A stretch of DNA of 64,000 nt, taken from assembly GCA_035079385.1 (NCBI GenBank), contig JAVHKY010000029.1:3782001-3846000 (forward strand). The letters are read 5' to 3'. Shown here piece after piece: positions 19,923 through 33,049 of this stretch. This stretch comes from Aspidiotus rigidus (taxonomy: Eukaryota; Arthropoda; Insecta; Hemiptera; Diaspididae). The position numbers were made by a program, and so were the translations under genes. Position 1 is the stretch's first letter, and each line of letters opens with the position of its first letter. The notes under the pieces are model-generated. The model was not told where the DNA came from. It did no database searches and saw only the letters and a list, made by a program, of their open reading frames with translations.

Positions 19923-22900
19923 GAATTTGACACCTTTATAAGAGTAACCTACACGTTCTCGAATCATTTTTATGTATTCCCCATAACCATCATATCTATC
20001 TTAATTCCTTTCCGCGTCTTTACTAGTCATGTAGAATTTATAATTTCCCTTAAGATATATTGTAAGCTAAGTATAAATGACACTTTGGTACTTTCATTTT
20101 TTATCAAGACTGATGTGTAGTATCTCATCTTGATACGTTACCATTCTTTCAAGCTCACTTTTCCACAACTGAATACCATATTCGATAATTCGACTCAAAG
20201 TAAATCTATAAGATACCAATCTTGAAACGGAGAAGTTAGAAAGCAGATAATAATCACAATGATTAACTACACCATTTTAATGATCAACCGGTAAATATTA
20301 TACCCAAATATGATAGGCTATTCGATAACAAAATAAGTAACAATTTACCTCCGGTACAATGGTCAATCTTCATCTAGATTCGTAAACACAATATGTACGA
20401 CAAATTCTTCAACTTTAGGAACGAAAACCCGGAAAAATATTAAGAATTCATTTAAGAGTTACAAGGACTTTTTCGTCGAAATTTTGATGATTTTTCGCAG
20501 GTGGGAACTTGCTTGAGATAAGAATTATCATACGCATGATGCGCCATCTCTCGGGGTAAGTGTAATCGAGGACGCGATGTTTCAAACAGAATAATCGGTG
20601 TTCTAAACATTCTTCGACCGTAACCGTAACGTAAGGTCGCTGTTTGAATTTTATTCATGAAACATCAGAATTTTGAACATAAAATCGACTAGAGCGACCT
20701 TAATAAGTAATATAGCGTTTTAGTTGCGGACTTGCGGATGCTCTTTCGGTATATTTCCCTTCAAGTTCCTCTTATCATCAATGCCTATGAAATACAGACC
20801 AATTTTATATTAAACTTTTTCCCAAGGTAAACAAAAAAGTCCGGAAAATTCGAATACCGGTACTAGGCTTCTTCAGTTCCTAGGTGATTTCACGTCTCAT
20901 CTCGAAAATATGCCCACATCAGTCATCGTTTTATTTCGTGGATAAAACCAAGAATAAAAATGACTCGTTTATAGAACAAAAAACGATTGAGCGTTTGACT
21001 CAAAACTTTCATCAATTGGCTTTCATCACTTCAATGATTGAAATCTGAATTTTACAAGTTAAAGTATCTCGTAGATTCTGTAACAAAGAAAAAAAAATTC
21101 ATATTTAAGTTTAAGGAATTCTTGAAACGAATACTTCCATTAGAATTTACTTATTCTTCTTCTTCGTTTTTTTTTTTTTTTTTCAACTTCTTTGCGACTG
21201 TAATGATTCAACTGCGATGATGAAGAAGATTAATGAGGTCCGAAAATTCTTGAAAAAATAATTCTGAATTCTACCAAAATCCCGCAACATTAGGTTCTGG
21301 ATGAATGATAAGATATCCTAGACGAATTTTTTCTCAAATCAACTGATCTTTGTAAAATATAATGGAGGAAAGCCTATATCACCAATTCTTCTGTAGGTAA
21401 AAATAATAATTTAAAAAAATCAATTATATTAATTCAGGAACTTGTTGCGAATATGATGAAGTGTGGTAGAGCACTGGATATCAAACGGATCTCAGAAGCA
21501 CTTATCTACGTACTGCAGAACTATTGATGGAGTAACACCTAAAAGTATGGATATTCTCGTGATGTTGTAAGTCAACTAACAAAATAGAATGATGTAATTG
21601 AGATCCTCTTAATAATAATTAGAGCTAGGATTCCTCGATTTTTGTCGAATGACTATGCTCTGAAGAGTAGATCAGTAGAAATTCGATGGAATCCGTTTAA
21701 GGATAGGGAGGATGCAGGAAAAAAATTATATCTAACCGAAAAAAAGAAAAACGTCTATTAAAAATACTGAAAATAATACTGAAAATGGTCAAAAGTAGTA
21801 GTTACATAGTTCTTTAAATAAGAAAAAAAAGTTATAAATCAAGAAAAAATAGCAAGAAATGAAGAAAAAACAGTAACGAATGAAGAAGAAAAGAGCTAGT
21901 ATTTTTTGAATTACAAAAATATATTCTGACTGACAGACGATGACATAGCTGCACACAGAAAAACTCGGAGAAAAATATGATCGCGCTGTTTAATCAGCGT
22001 TTTTTGTTATAATTTATGTTCGTTTTCTTCCGTTTTCAAGTTTTTTAATACTTTTTCCGAGTTTTCCTGTTTGTGCCGAATAAAGCCGAAAACACAATTT
22101 CTAGAACCGAATTTCCATTTCTAAACACCGAAAATTCCTAGCTCCAATAAAAATATTAAGACCACACAGGTGGCGTGCGATGAGAATAAGTTTTGGATAC
22201 TACCAATACCTACAGCTTTTTAGGATCAAGATACCGCAGTGTGATTATTATTATATTATCACCATTATTTTTGTCTAGTTCAGAAAAATATGTTCAGAAG
22301 TAACCGGTGTAGATTCTCCGATATTTTTCCGAAACCCACTCTTTTGTTTTTCGACTCTTTCTACCTCAAATTCACCTAATGGCAATTCTTTGAAGTTTGA
22401 AGAATTTTTTGATTGGTGGTCTTATTTTTTTTTTTTTTTTTTCTTCCTGTTTGTATTTGAATATAATTTTTTTTCTTTTCGTAATTCTCGCAATTATTCA
22501 ATTTTCACGTATTTCAAAGTCGATATGAAAGCATAAATAGTGAGAACACTAAACATTCATACAATGATGATTGCAGGTATATTTAACAGATAATGAAAAT
22601 GCCTTAGAGCTTTTCAAAAAGCGACATAGAACTCGAAACACACACTCCTTAAATATACCTCCAGTCCAGGTTATAGTTGAAATCTTGGAAATATCAAGTA
22701 CCTGTAATGCAGAGCAGACCACGAAAATTCTTCTCAACTTCTGATTCGAGAATACAAAATGAGTGTCAGGTGAAGAGAATCACGCTAAAAATATCTAGGT
22801 AACGTAACTTACGTACTCGTATACTGCAGTTTGTTTGTTTCTTTTTTTCTTCTTCAGATCGTATGAAACTTTTTCGTTTCAAAACGAACTTTTGTCGGAC

Positions 22901-23235
22901 GAGCTCAGAAGCCCTGATTTTGATTAGAAGGTGTTGAAAAAATTTAATTCAATTCAAAAACGCTTTAGATCATTTCTACGTGCAACACAATATTTTATAC
23001 TTTAAGCGCTAGTATTCTCTTATATATCCCGATTACAGAGATTATTCTAATACGCTGAAGAGTTGAACAAAGAAAAGACGAGAAAAAAAAAGTACCATAA
23101 ATAAAAACAAAACAATAAGCAGTCACATTAGTGATTCTTCTGAACGCTACCTCCAATTTTATTTAAGAAAAAAAAATCGAAATTCGGAACTTAAGTATGG
23201 TGACTCAAAATATAAATTTTGAAAAATACTCACTT
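19923..23235. other. Long spacer downstream of the kinin gene
   Basis: No supported coding region. The kinin 3' UTR must lie at its start, but no AATAAA occurs in the first 400 bases. T runs sit at 21167-21183 and 22425-22442. A 68-codon minus frame at 20452-20658 is GC-richer than its surroundings but matches no family I recognise. Confidence 0.45.
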
Positions 23236-23239
23236 CCTT

Positions 23240-25520
23240 TCTCCCCAAATCAAGGCCTCGCATGGAACGATCTCGGATCCGGTTTGAATAAAAGACTTAG
23301 CCATGCACTCTAAAAAGTCTCAGTATTATTAGAAAGTTAACTTGGCGGAAATACATTTTTCCTTTTACCTGGTCGAGACCTTCGCCGAAACGAGCTTGCA
23401 TCCAGTTTGAATGAAAGATTTTGTTATATTGTTTCTAAAAACTCTCAAACGAAAAAAAAAAGAAAAAAAAAATTAGAAAACTGATTTGACAGAAATACAT
23501 TTATTTATTGGTTGAAACGAGCTGGCTGTTAAGCATGCAATACAATTATGAAGTGACGTCACCTTATCTTAAAATGAGACACAATAGATGCGCGACAAAT
23601 CCGAAATACTCCCTATTACTCATAAGGGAAGTGATTTGGTAATCACATGAAAAGAGAAAAATCAATCCTTCACCAGATTCCAAAGCGAGCACACCGCGGT
23701 TTTTCACCGACACACCTCATCACAAAGAAAAAATATCTAACACTGGTATCCAGTTTGAATAAAAGGCTTGTTTAATAAAATTAGATATTACTTCATAAAA
23801 ATATTTTTTTTCTTCACTAAGTTGAAGCCACGCTGAAAGGAACTGACATTCAGTTTACATACAAAACTTGTCCACAATTTCTGAAAACTCAACAAAAAAA
23901 AAAAATATATCAGAAGTCATTTGGCAAAAATACATTTTTTTTTTACCAAGTTGTGGCATCCGCTGACATAACCTGGTATCGAGTTTAGATGAAAGACTTG
24001 TCCATTGTTACTGATACTTAACTCAAGCAAAGAAAATATTATTAGTAAATTAATTTGGCAGAAATTTCGACTTATATTCATTATGGTCAACCTAAAACGG
24101 CTCGTCCAAATTGCGTTTTTTTTCTCTATTTTTTCGAGTGGTCCTAGTTCACAAAAGATTCTTTGGCCACGAGAGGGACACCACATAATTCCCCTCTTTT
24201 ATTTTATGTGCTGATATTGGAAAATTCGCTGAATAATATTTTTCGTCACACCTTATCCTACAAGAGGAGAGAATCAAATTAGAAATTCGAGTACGATAAC
24301 TAATAATAGGTATTAATTTTGAAAAATACTTCGGCTCAAAGGAGCTCGCATCCAGTTTTAATACGAATACAAGACTCATCCATTGTTTCTGAAAATTGTC
24401 GAAAAGAAAAAAATCATTAGATATTATTTTTTAAAAATACTTTAATTTTTTTACCAAGTTCAAGCCTTTATGTGCTGATATAGAGAAATCCTCACCTTAG
24501 TATATATGATGAAAAAATCAAATCAGAAATTCGAGTATGATAACTAAATAAATATAAATTTTGAAAAATTCTCAGTTTTTTTTTTTTTACAAGGTTGAGC
24601 ACTCGGTTGAAACGAGCTGGTATCCAGTTTTAATAAAAGACTTGTCCATTGTTCCTGAAAATTCTCAAAAAGAAAAAAAATATTTGAAAATTAGTTCGAC
24701 AAAAATACATTCTCTTACTTTGAGATCTCCGCTGAAACGCACTCGCATCCAGTTTTAATAGGAGACCTATCCACTGTTTCTGAAAACTGTCAAAAAGAAA
24801 AAATTATTGGATATTATTTTGCTGAAATACATTTTTTTTTTTTTAACCAAGTTGAAGCGTCAGCTGAAACGAGCTGGTATCCAGTTTGAACAGAGTTTCT
24901 GAAAATTCTCAAAAAAAAAAAAAAAAAACAATTAATTCGGTAAAACACCAGAACAATCGACGAAAATACTTTCTTTTACGTTGAGGCTTCAGCTGAAACG
25001 AACCCGCATCCACTGTTTCTGAAAATTGTCAAAAAGAAAAAATTATCGGATATTATTTTGCTAAAATATGTTTTTTTTTCTCCTAGTTTAAGCCTCGGCT
25101 GAAACAACCTGGTATCCAGTTTGAATAATTCAATTGTCCATTCATTCTGACAAGTCTCCAGTTTAAATAAAAATCTTGCCCATTCATTTTGAGAGGTATC
25201 AAAAAAAGTCGATCAGAAAATTGATTTGAAAAAAGACATTTTCTCTGCCAATTTGAGGCCTCAGCTGAAATAAGATTATCTCCCGTTTGAATAAATAATG
25301 GTCCATCAGATCTGAAACTTTTTAAAAAGTAGATGGTACCATGCAAACACGCATTTTTTTTTTTTTAAATTTTATTAGAAAATTGATTAGACATATCAAG
25401 TTGAGGCCTCGGCTGAAACGAGCTGGCATTCAGTTGGAATACAAGACTTAATTGTCCATTGTTTCTGAAAACCCTCACCAGAAAAATATTTTTAGAAAAT
25501 TGATTCGGAAAAAATTTCAA
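23240..25520. repeat. Tandem array of about 13 units of 120-130 bp
   Basis: Each unit has GTTGAGGCCTCRGCTGAAAC, GAGCTGGYATCCAGTTTGAA, TAAAAGACTTGTCCATTG, TTTCTGAAAAYTCTCAAAAA, an A-rich tract and AAAATACATTTTTTTT. Unit starts are near 23251, 23375, 23505, 23740, 23821, 23950, 24326, 24458, 24590, 24718, 24849, 24980, 25086, 25253 and 25400. Two longer insertions (about 23530-23740 and 24100-24325) break the array. The second resembles 25610-25790 just outside, which suggests a higher-order duplication of about 1.5 kb. Confidence 0.85.
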
Positions 25521-26329
25521 TTTATAGGTACCTACTTATTTATTACAACACCACAACGGTTATCCTGATGCGGTGCATGCTAACAGAACAAAATCACGAA
25601 ACAACTGGTCCTGATAGCATTTTTTCTTTTCAAATGGTCCCTCTTCTGTGAAGAACTAGTCCACAAACGATTCTTTGGCTAGCAGACAGACAAGTCATGA
25701 TTTCTTTCATTCATCTTGTGCGTTGATACCGAAGAATTTTGCCGAATAACTATTCTCTCTGTTCCTCTCTACACAGTCACTGATGATGCAAGGTGCCTAA
25801 TCAATGGTAGCGATTTTAACAAGATGCGAGACTGTAATGGTTTTTCCATCGCACGCACAACATCAACTAACTACACTGAGCTCAATAACATCGCCACTTT
25901 TTTCGCACGAGCAAAGGGCTCCTGAACTCATCAACAAGCTCACAGACTGGTGTGTTTTTCGAGAAGGAATCAGCAAAATACTGGCTTTCGCATTCACTCC
26001 AAGTCAACTGTTAAACTAGAGGAGGGAGTTAATTCTTTCACCAATTTCCTCAACAGGAAGTCAAATTAGCATACATATTCAAGTTACCCGAAAAAAATTC
26101 TGGAACTCGTTAGAAGACGCAGATAGGTTCGCCTCAACTGAAAGCAGTCGGCCCCCAATCCAGCGACAAGGAATCAACAAGCTCTGTAAAATGGTGAAGA
26201 CTCACAATAATGACTCCTTCAATCATTTCATAACTACTCTCAACTTGTTCGTAGCAGAAACGACACGGTAGCTACACACCACTACACAGGCCACCCAACA
26301 CCTAGGCAGGAACTGACCGAGAAAGAGTT
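25521..26329. other. Array flank, no supported gene
   Basis: 25610-25790 repeats the block at 24110-24290 (GTCC...AGTTCACAAAAGATTCTTTGGC and GCTGATATYGRARAATTYGC words). The rest up to the Gypsy relic has open frames without recognised motifs. Confidence 0.5.
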
Positions 26330-27390
26330 AAGATTTACGTTAAGTACCTGGAAGCAGGAACATTTCTTCATGGAATGGATAACTTCAATCCTGCTTCTTT
26401 CAGCTTCTCAAATATAATCCTAAGGTGTTTCAAATATTCTTCTAGAGTCTTACTGAAAATAAGTAATTATGTCGTCCATATAAACAAGGCATACCTATCT
26501 TCCCAATGAGGCTTCGCAGAACATTGCCCATCAAACGTTCAACTGTTGCTGGTGCGTTACATAACCCAAATGGCATAACATTGAAATACTATAAGCCTCC
26601 AGGTGTAGTGAACGCAGTCTTCTCTTTATCTTCTGGATGTACCTCAACTTGCCAGAAACCACTCTTTATGTCAACCACTGAAAAATACTTACCTCCGTAC
26701 AGTATGTCAAAGAGGTCGCCCACTCTTGACATAGGATGACTGTCTTTTGAAGTAACATCACCAGCATTCAATTTCCGGAAGTCGACACAAAATCTCCAAG
26801 AACCATCTTTCTTGCATGCTAATAATGTAGGTGAATCCCTAGGACTTTTGGATCGTTTAATTATTCCAGGTTTGAGCACTTCCTGCAGTAGTTTCTCCAC
26901 TTCTTGCTGTTTATGAAACGGTATTTGTCTGGTTTGTTATTTAGTTAAGAGTGGATTGTTACCAGTATTTATGCAATGCTGGACAGAAGTCTTCATCACT
27001 TTGAGCAAAAATACACTGGTAATCTTTCAAGAGTTTATGGATATTAGATACATCATGGTGAAAATTTTCTTTGCTAAATTTAAAGCGTTAGCTAGCTTTT
27101 CTTCAAATTTAGTTTGAAAGATACAGTTGCCTCTATCTAGCATACAACGCCATATCTCCATAACGACTTCTTAAGAGATTGCATCTTACATTCACAACTA
27201 GTCCATACTTCCCTATCAAATCCAATCCAAGTATGCAGTCATCTTCAATATCAGCAACAACAAATGATCCCTCCAGTGTAGCTGATGCCAAACTAAGTGA
27301 AAGGTGGACTGTTCCTTGTCTCCAAGTTACTTCTCCAGTTACTGTTCTTATCTGGTATTTTTCCCGTCAATTGATGCACAGGCTTGGAAC
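26330..27390 (-). mobile_element. Ty3/Gypsy LTR-retrotransposon pol fragment
   Basis: Reading the minus strand from 27390 down, the protease C-terminus comes first: SFVVADIEDDCILGLDLIGK, the ILG box of retropepsins. Then comes the linker HCINTGNNPLLTK and then the RT: EVLKPGIIKRSKSP, GSWRFCVDFRKLNAGD, GGKYFSVVDIKSGFWQVEVH, KTAFTTPGG, MPFGLCNAPATVERLMGNVL and LVYMDDII with catalytic Y-M-D-D. A stop in the linker and single-base frameshifts on both sides of YMDD show decay. RNase H, integrase, gag and LTRs are not seen. The 5' end stops at about 27390, where a LINE relic on the other strand begins. Confidence 0.9.
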
Positions 27391-27409
27391 ACTTTCAATC
27401 AGACTAGTG

Positions 27410-28710
27410 CAGAGGAAAATTTCTCTGGCAAAAAAATTCACGAGGATTTCCAAAATTATAGTTGACTATCTCGAGGTTGAAAGTACGCGTTCAAAGGACC
27501 CAAAAATCTTCCATAGAAGCAACGCAGATATGATCTTTGCACTGCGGCAACTTCAAGAAAAAGTCAGAGAGCAACGCTCCAATCTGTTTGCCATCTTTGT
27601 GGACCTAAGTAAAGCGTTTGACATCGTGAATAGAGAAGCTCTTTGGCAAATTCTACTCAAGTTCGGGTGTCCTGTGAAACTCATAAATATCATCTCTGAC
27701 CTATATGAAAGAAATATAGCCAAAGTCACATTGCTGGAGGAGACACTACAGAAGGGTTTCAGATCTCTAATGGAGAAAGACAGGGCTGTATTCTGGCACC
27801 ACTCCTGTTTAATATATTCGTGACGGAGTTTCTTGTGTGTCTGGACAGGGTACTACAGGACCGTGGCATGGTGGGTTACACAACTTTGCGCGCCTAAAAG
27901 CACAAGGAGAGGTTCACCGGCGCTTTCTAACCGAGCTGCAGTATGTCGAAGATCTTGAAGAAGAAGCTCAAAGAATGATGGATGCATTCACTGAGGTTTA
28001 TGCATCACAAGGCATGGAAGTAAACACGTCAGAAACTAAGCAACTAGTCGTGCGCTGCAGTATTCCAATACCAACTACAGCAATGAAGTCAACCTTAAAT
28101 ATCAGTGGTAATCCTATAGAGACCGTGGACCAATTCAATTATCTGGGAAGCCTTGTTACCTCCAGCGGTGATCTTGCTGAAATCAGCTATCGTATTCAAT
28201 GTGCTTCATTTTCCTTCTTCAAGCTGAAAGGACTTGTCTTCAGCTGCAGGGACCTGACTATTAAGACCAAGGTGTCAGTCTTTAAAACTGTTGTACTATC
28301 AATTCTTCTATATGGAAGTGAATGCTGGGTACCATACAGGAAACATGTCAAGGCATTAGAAAAGTTCCAAATGAGGCAGCTCCGTTATATCCTGGGAATA
28401 GTGGCAAGACTTTGTGTCTAACCAGCAGATCCAGGAGAGAGTGAAGTGTGACCCAATTGAGAACACACTAGCAAGGAACCAAATGGATGGATCGGCCATG
28501 TATGTCGGATGAGCTAGGATCGTACCCCAAAGCAAATATTTAACAAGCGAGATGACACATGGAAAGCGCTCAACCGGTGGACAGATGAAGAGATATAGGG
28601 ATGTTGTCCACTCTGTTATGAAGAAAGCTGGCATCAAGGACACTTGGGAAAAAACTTGCCAAGACAGATCTAAATGAAGGACCATATGTTACAATAACCA
28701 GGGAATATTC
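27410..28710 (+). pseudogene. LINE reverse transcriptase to 3' end, frameshifted
   Basis: Ordered motifs of one non-LTR retrotransposon: ADMIFALRQLQEKVREQRSN, then FVDLSKAFDIVNREALWQIL (palm motif A), KFGCPVKLINIISDLYE, a broken GVKQGCVLAP region near 27770-27840, a damaged YADD (YVEDLEEEAQ near 27943-27970), QGMEVNTSETKQLVV, VDQFNYLGSLVTSSGDLAEI, VVLSILLYGSECWVPYRKHV and LEKFQMRQLRYILGI. Beyond 28400, in other frames, come GKRSTGGQMKRYRDVVHSVM and WEKTCQDRSKWKDH, the C-terminal end of such ORFs. There are at least three frame breaks. The left edge coincides with the broken Gypsy pol at 27390, so one of the two was truncated by the other. Confidence 0.88.
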
Positions 28711-31540
28711 GGCATCACGGGTCTCTCCAGAAGAAACGGTAACAGCAAAACTTTCACCTACCCCGAGTGCCAACGTGTAATAGGATCCATATAGGATTGG
28801 TTTGGTGAGCCACCGACGTATGCATGACAGTCAACGGCACCAGATTCCGTGAGATGGAGTAGCAAGATAACGAGGAAGCCTGACGATAACGACGACGATG
28901 GAGAGCAATATCTTCAAATATATCGTCTACAGGCTAAAAGTCAAATTCGATTCCACAATCTCTTCCAGAAGATATAGGAAAGGAATCCTACTATCGATTG
29001 CCAGTCTTAAACAAATTTCAATTTCCTCTTCCGAGAAAAGAAATAAGAGAGAGCAAAATCTGTTGGATCAACGATCGATACAATGATGGACTCAGTTAAG
29101 CTCCAAATTTATATCAGGAAATTAATCCGACATTTTTTCTCGCATTGTTACGATTACTATGCCAGAGACTGCGGTAAGTTACGCGACCTTTCCCAACTGT
29201 CGTGTGACTGTAATTATACGAGTACAGTGTAGTGCAAAGTAAAGCGTACTGGTTCAATTACGGACGAATAAAAGTCAATTATTTCATCTTCATAGGTGAA
29301 CTGTATACTTAGGTCTCTCGCGCGTCGTCGTGCCGAAATCTACACCTATATCCTATTACTAGACGGCAAATAAGGAATTATATAAGCTTACAGTATTAAG
29401 GATAACAAAGAATAATGGAAAAGCTAATCTTACCCTCCTTTACAATGACACCTTTCTAAATCCGCTCAAAGTGACACAAATTGCCAAATTGGTGTCGCAC
29501 CAGCCCCTCCGCTAAACGGTTGTCGGCGGCCTGTTTGCCTATTTACAATCGACATTAGGCAGTCAGCTTTTAGAAGATGGAAAACGAGCACGGAGCAGCT
29601 GTTATCATAATAGCTGCCATTTCTGCTTCGTCTTTTCAGTACTCTCTCTCTCTCTCTTTTTTTTTTTATTCTTCCTTCCTTAGCCCTTCTCGAGCTCTCG
29701 TGTTCTATTTTTCTTTTTTTCTCTCTTACACACACTTTATTCAATATGATTATACATAGTTTGTATGGTTCGTCATATACATAATACTGTATTAACCGAG
29801 TAAAAATTTTACGCATCCGCGATCATCAAAGGAATGACTTTTCGAACATATTGAAAATTCGCCCTATTTGGTCGCTGCCGCAAGAGCGGTTGTTTGTTAA
29901 GATTTTAATCAGCGTATACAAGGGACACGGCGCAGAAACTTCGCCGTCCGCTTCAGAAGTGTGCATCAATGAACCGGTTCATTGGCGGAGGCTATGAAAG
30001 TCATTCAATAATCCGAAATAACAAAAATAAGTACCCAATCCAATACAGACTGTTGTTCGCGTTCTTATATTCCATTACACGCAATGTTTGGGTCTTTATC
30101 GCTAATTTCTGGACACGAGAGCGCAAGCTGTGCTGAGAATGCGAGAAATTTGACTATATTTTTTCCAGAAATTTATGTTCAAAAGTTTGTACGTGTACGC
30201 ATAAAGGAAAGAGAAACGTTATCGCAACTCCGACAACGAGTAACGATACAGTATTCTACTTTTTGACAGATGGACTAATTTATTCATTGAAACTTACGCG
30301 TACACACACGTATATACGTACACACGATCACACTTCAGCAGATTTTCTAAGATGATTGACAGGATGTATGCCCGTGCGATACGCTTCTACGTATACCGGT
30401 AGCATTTGAGCGTTATAAATGATGACGATAATTGACGTTAACAGAATTATTTAGCGTGATTTTTAACGCTCGCCGGGTTGATGCAGAAACGAGAAAGGGA
30501 AAAAACAAACTCGATTACAAATAAGCGCGATTATTCTACTGAAATCACTTTTAAACTAGTCGCAGAATAACGCGTTTTATATGAGCTTATATACGAACAC
30601 AGTATCTCTCTAGTTTGATCGATTTAATTCGGTTCAATAGTTAACTTTTTGCGGTTATCACACCCCTCACCCTAATTCGACGGCCGTTCTCGTTTCCTCG
30701 CTCGAAACTCATTCATCTCAATACATCAAAACCTAATTCCCGCAACGATGACATTCTGCATGGACTGCTTTTCATTCAACAATTTTTTCTATGTGACAAA
30801 AAAAATTTTTCACTAATCATACATACATTACGGATCACGGATCTCGCGCGACGGATCTATTGTACTATCCCGTATCGTATAGTATGAAACAGTTTTGTAT
30901 ATGTTTGACACTCGAAAGAGGAGATAGCAAAAAAAAAAGAGTAAAAGATAATATTAAAAGATGATTTCATCTTTTATGTAGTGTGTGGCACATCTAAATC
31001 TATTGTACATGCAAGGAGAACTTGAGAACTCTGACTGCAAGACTAGACGGAATAGGTACTTCACTAGTAGAGATTATATTCAGATAATAAATAAATTCGG
31101 CATGGTAGCGTAATTCATAAGGTGGATTATGAAGTAAGCGTGGCAAATATTCGAGTGTGCTTTTAACGTCGCAGACCATTCATTAAAGATCGAGGGAGAA
31201 GTATAGTTAGAACTTGTACGTCAGTCGGCTTCTTCATTTCTGCACCTCCCTACCGGCTCAGCCAGTTTTTACGTACCTACTTGGTAAGTTGCACCAGTAT
31301 TGGTTCAAAATAATCTACAAAATACTTCGCTCATTTCATCCTAAGTCATTCTTCAAACTGCTCCTCTTCTTTTTCTTACCTTTCCCGATGAACCATGACT
31401 TCAAATCGACTCGTTATTGCGAGCGAAAGTCGACTCAAATTCGATCTACGGTTCCGTCCAATGTCGACCGCAAATCGACCCATCATTACTGAAGGTCGAC
31501 TTAGAGCTGGCTTTCGATTCATCTGTTGGTTTTTTTTTCC
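28711..31540. other. Non-coding spacer
   Basis: No supported gene. It holds a short CT microsatellite with T run at 29640-29670 and some GC-richer patches (29480-29590 and 29880-29960) that are not repeats seen elsewhere in the window. These could be regulatory or transcribed sequence, but nothing in them is diagnostic. Confidence 0.4.
31395..31510. repeat. GTCGAC-rich repeat beyond the exon's poly(A) signal
   Basis: Words such as AAATCGACTCG, AAAGTCGACTCAAATTCGA, TGTCGACCGCAAATCGACC and AAGGTCGACTTAGAGC. Same type as 2880-3080 and 43370-43500. Confidence 0.55.
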
Positions 31541-31544
31541 TCCA

Positions 31545-31555
31545 TTTATTTTATT
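31545..31555 (-). terminator. Poly(A) signals of the minus-strand exon
   Basis: Two overlapping AATAAA hexamers on the minus strand (31550-31555 and 31545-31550), about 175 bases after the stop codon of the exon at 31728-31828. The spacing fits a normal 3' UTR. Confidence 0.6.
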
Positions 31556-31727
31556 TATGAACTGTTGTTTTAACATTTACATATACTTACGTACAGAGGG
31601 TGTCTAGCTATGGCGTGATGTACCCACGGTCAAGCTAGGTAATGACGGTACAGAGTATTCTTCATAAAATATCGGCTACAATGCAAGTATTTAAGAGCAC
31701 GTGTTCGAAGGAGTAAATTATAATGCA

Positions 31728-31828
31728 CTAGTTGGTGCGGGCCTTCCGCTTGAGGCGCTGGATGGGAGGGTCGTCCAGGAAGGTTAGAGCCTTAGTGTTT
31801 GGAAGATTATGGAGCCGAGCGATGTAAA
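31728..31828 (-). CDS. 3'-terminal coding exon, protein unrecognised
   Basis: On the minus strand a splice acceptor (AATTATATTTTCAG, ending at 31829) is followed by two bases completing a split codon, then 32 codons and TAG. The peptide begins YIARLHNLPNTKALTFLDDP and ends PIQRLKRKARTN. Codons are GC-rich at third positions, unlike the AT-rich surroundings, and AATAAA lies about 175 bases after the stop. Together these look like the last exon of a real host gene. I do not recognise the protein; the end is basic and without a transmembrane or known motif. Upstream exons would lie at higher coordinates on this strand. The next 1.1 kb is repeats, consistent with an intron, and no other exon was identified. 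It could also be a chance frame, but the joint signals argue against that. Confidence 0.6.
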
Positions 31829-32009
31829 CTGAAAATATAATTATTTTAAAAATTGCTTATATCAGGTGTCTGCCGCGACTGTAGCGCGCCTTTTCAATGT
31901 AAAGTGATGGAAACGTATAATAAAAATAATGAATAAAAAAAAAAATTTTCTGGCGTAGCCAAATGAATGAAGATCATGTTTCATGCCCCCTTTTTTATAT
32001 TTTAGCAGT

Positions 32010-33020
32010 CGGCTTGAAATATTCTAATCTAGGCTTCTACTAGGTCAAGCGCGCGCTTGTGAGATATTACTTCACTTTTGCTCCTACTTTCATTGAACTA
32101 CACGCCTTTTGTGACGCTTCGGAGAAAGCCTATAAAGCAATTGTCTACATTTATGGGAAAATATTTTGAGCTATTTTCGTGGGGCAAAAGTCTGATAAGA
32201 TACATTTTGGGCTATCACCTTCAGCTTGCGTGAAATCTGATATGAAATATTTTGGGCGATTGGCTTTCGTGGACGCTTCCTTGGTTTAGCATAAGTCTGG
32301 TATGAAGGTCTTGTATAATAAAGGTAGTATACAAGGAGAGGCCAGCCTTCCCAATTCCAAGAATTACCTTGAAGAAAAGCTAGCCTTCTTAAGCCACTTC
32401 AGGTCTACTATACGTATTAGGGTAGGGGTCAGTCATCGGAACTAGGGTGGGAGGGTAGAGCAGAAATTCTTCCAAGTGTCAAGGTCAAGGTTGCCTATCA
32501 GGTTGATTTATTCAATATTCAAATTAATTAAATCTTGAAATATTTTAGTCTAGGCTTCTTCTAGTTCAAGTGTTCGTGAGATATTATTCGTTTGCTCCCT
32601 TACCTTTCTTGGCGTCGTATAGGTCTTGTATGAGAAATATTTTGGTGTCTCTTGAATCTAGTATGAGAAATATTTTTTGAGCTATCAGCTTTTGTGGGAC
32701 TCACTCGCTCCGCTTGGTTTAGCTAAAGACTTGTTTACGCACAGTATGAAGGAGGCTTAGACCTACCTCCTTGTTGATCTAGTTTACTGTATATTGGGCC
32801 TATAAAATGTTAGGCCTAGTTCAATGGGGAATTGGGATACAGTTAATGCTAGTATAGTAGTTTACTGCATAGGATTTCGGGGTCACAGCTGATTACATAG
32901 TTTATTATACCCAGTATAATAGTGGTACCTAGTATAAACTGCTACTACAGACCTCTTAGTATAAAAGAAGCGTAGACGGGGGTCCAAGCCTTCTTTATAC
33001 TAGCTCTATAATACTAGGAC
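32010..33020. repeat. Dispersed repeats, mixed TAGTATA and TTTTGGG families
   Basis: Repeated words: GAAATATTTTGRGCTAT, TAGGCTTCTWCTAGKTCAAG, GTCTRGTATGAA and CTAGTATAR. Blocks at about 32010-32090 and 32540-32620 are near copies. TCAAGGTCAAGG occurs at about 32479-32490. No gene seen. Confidence 0.6.
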
Positions 33021-33049
33021 TTGAACTATGTAGTAGGATCTAGTAAAGA

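Noticed and set aside
23240..25520. Regular repeats that might be a CRISPR-like array or exon repeats
   Set aside because: Units are diverged, contiguous and full of A/T runs, without unique spacers or open frames; this is a eukaryotic tandem repeat.
29466..29816. 116-codon minus frame with a GC-rich end
   Set aside because: Low-complexity K/R/E-rich middle from a CT microsatellite; no domain.
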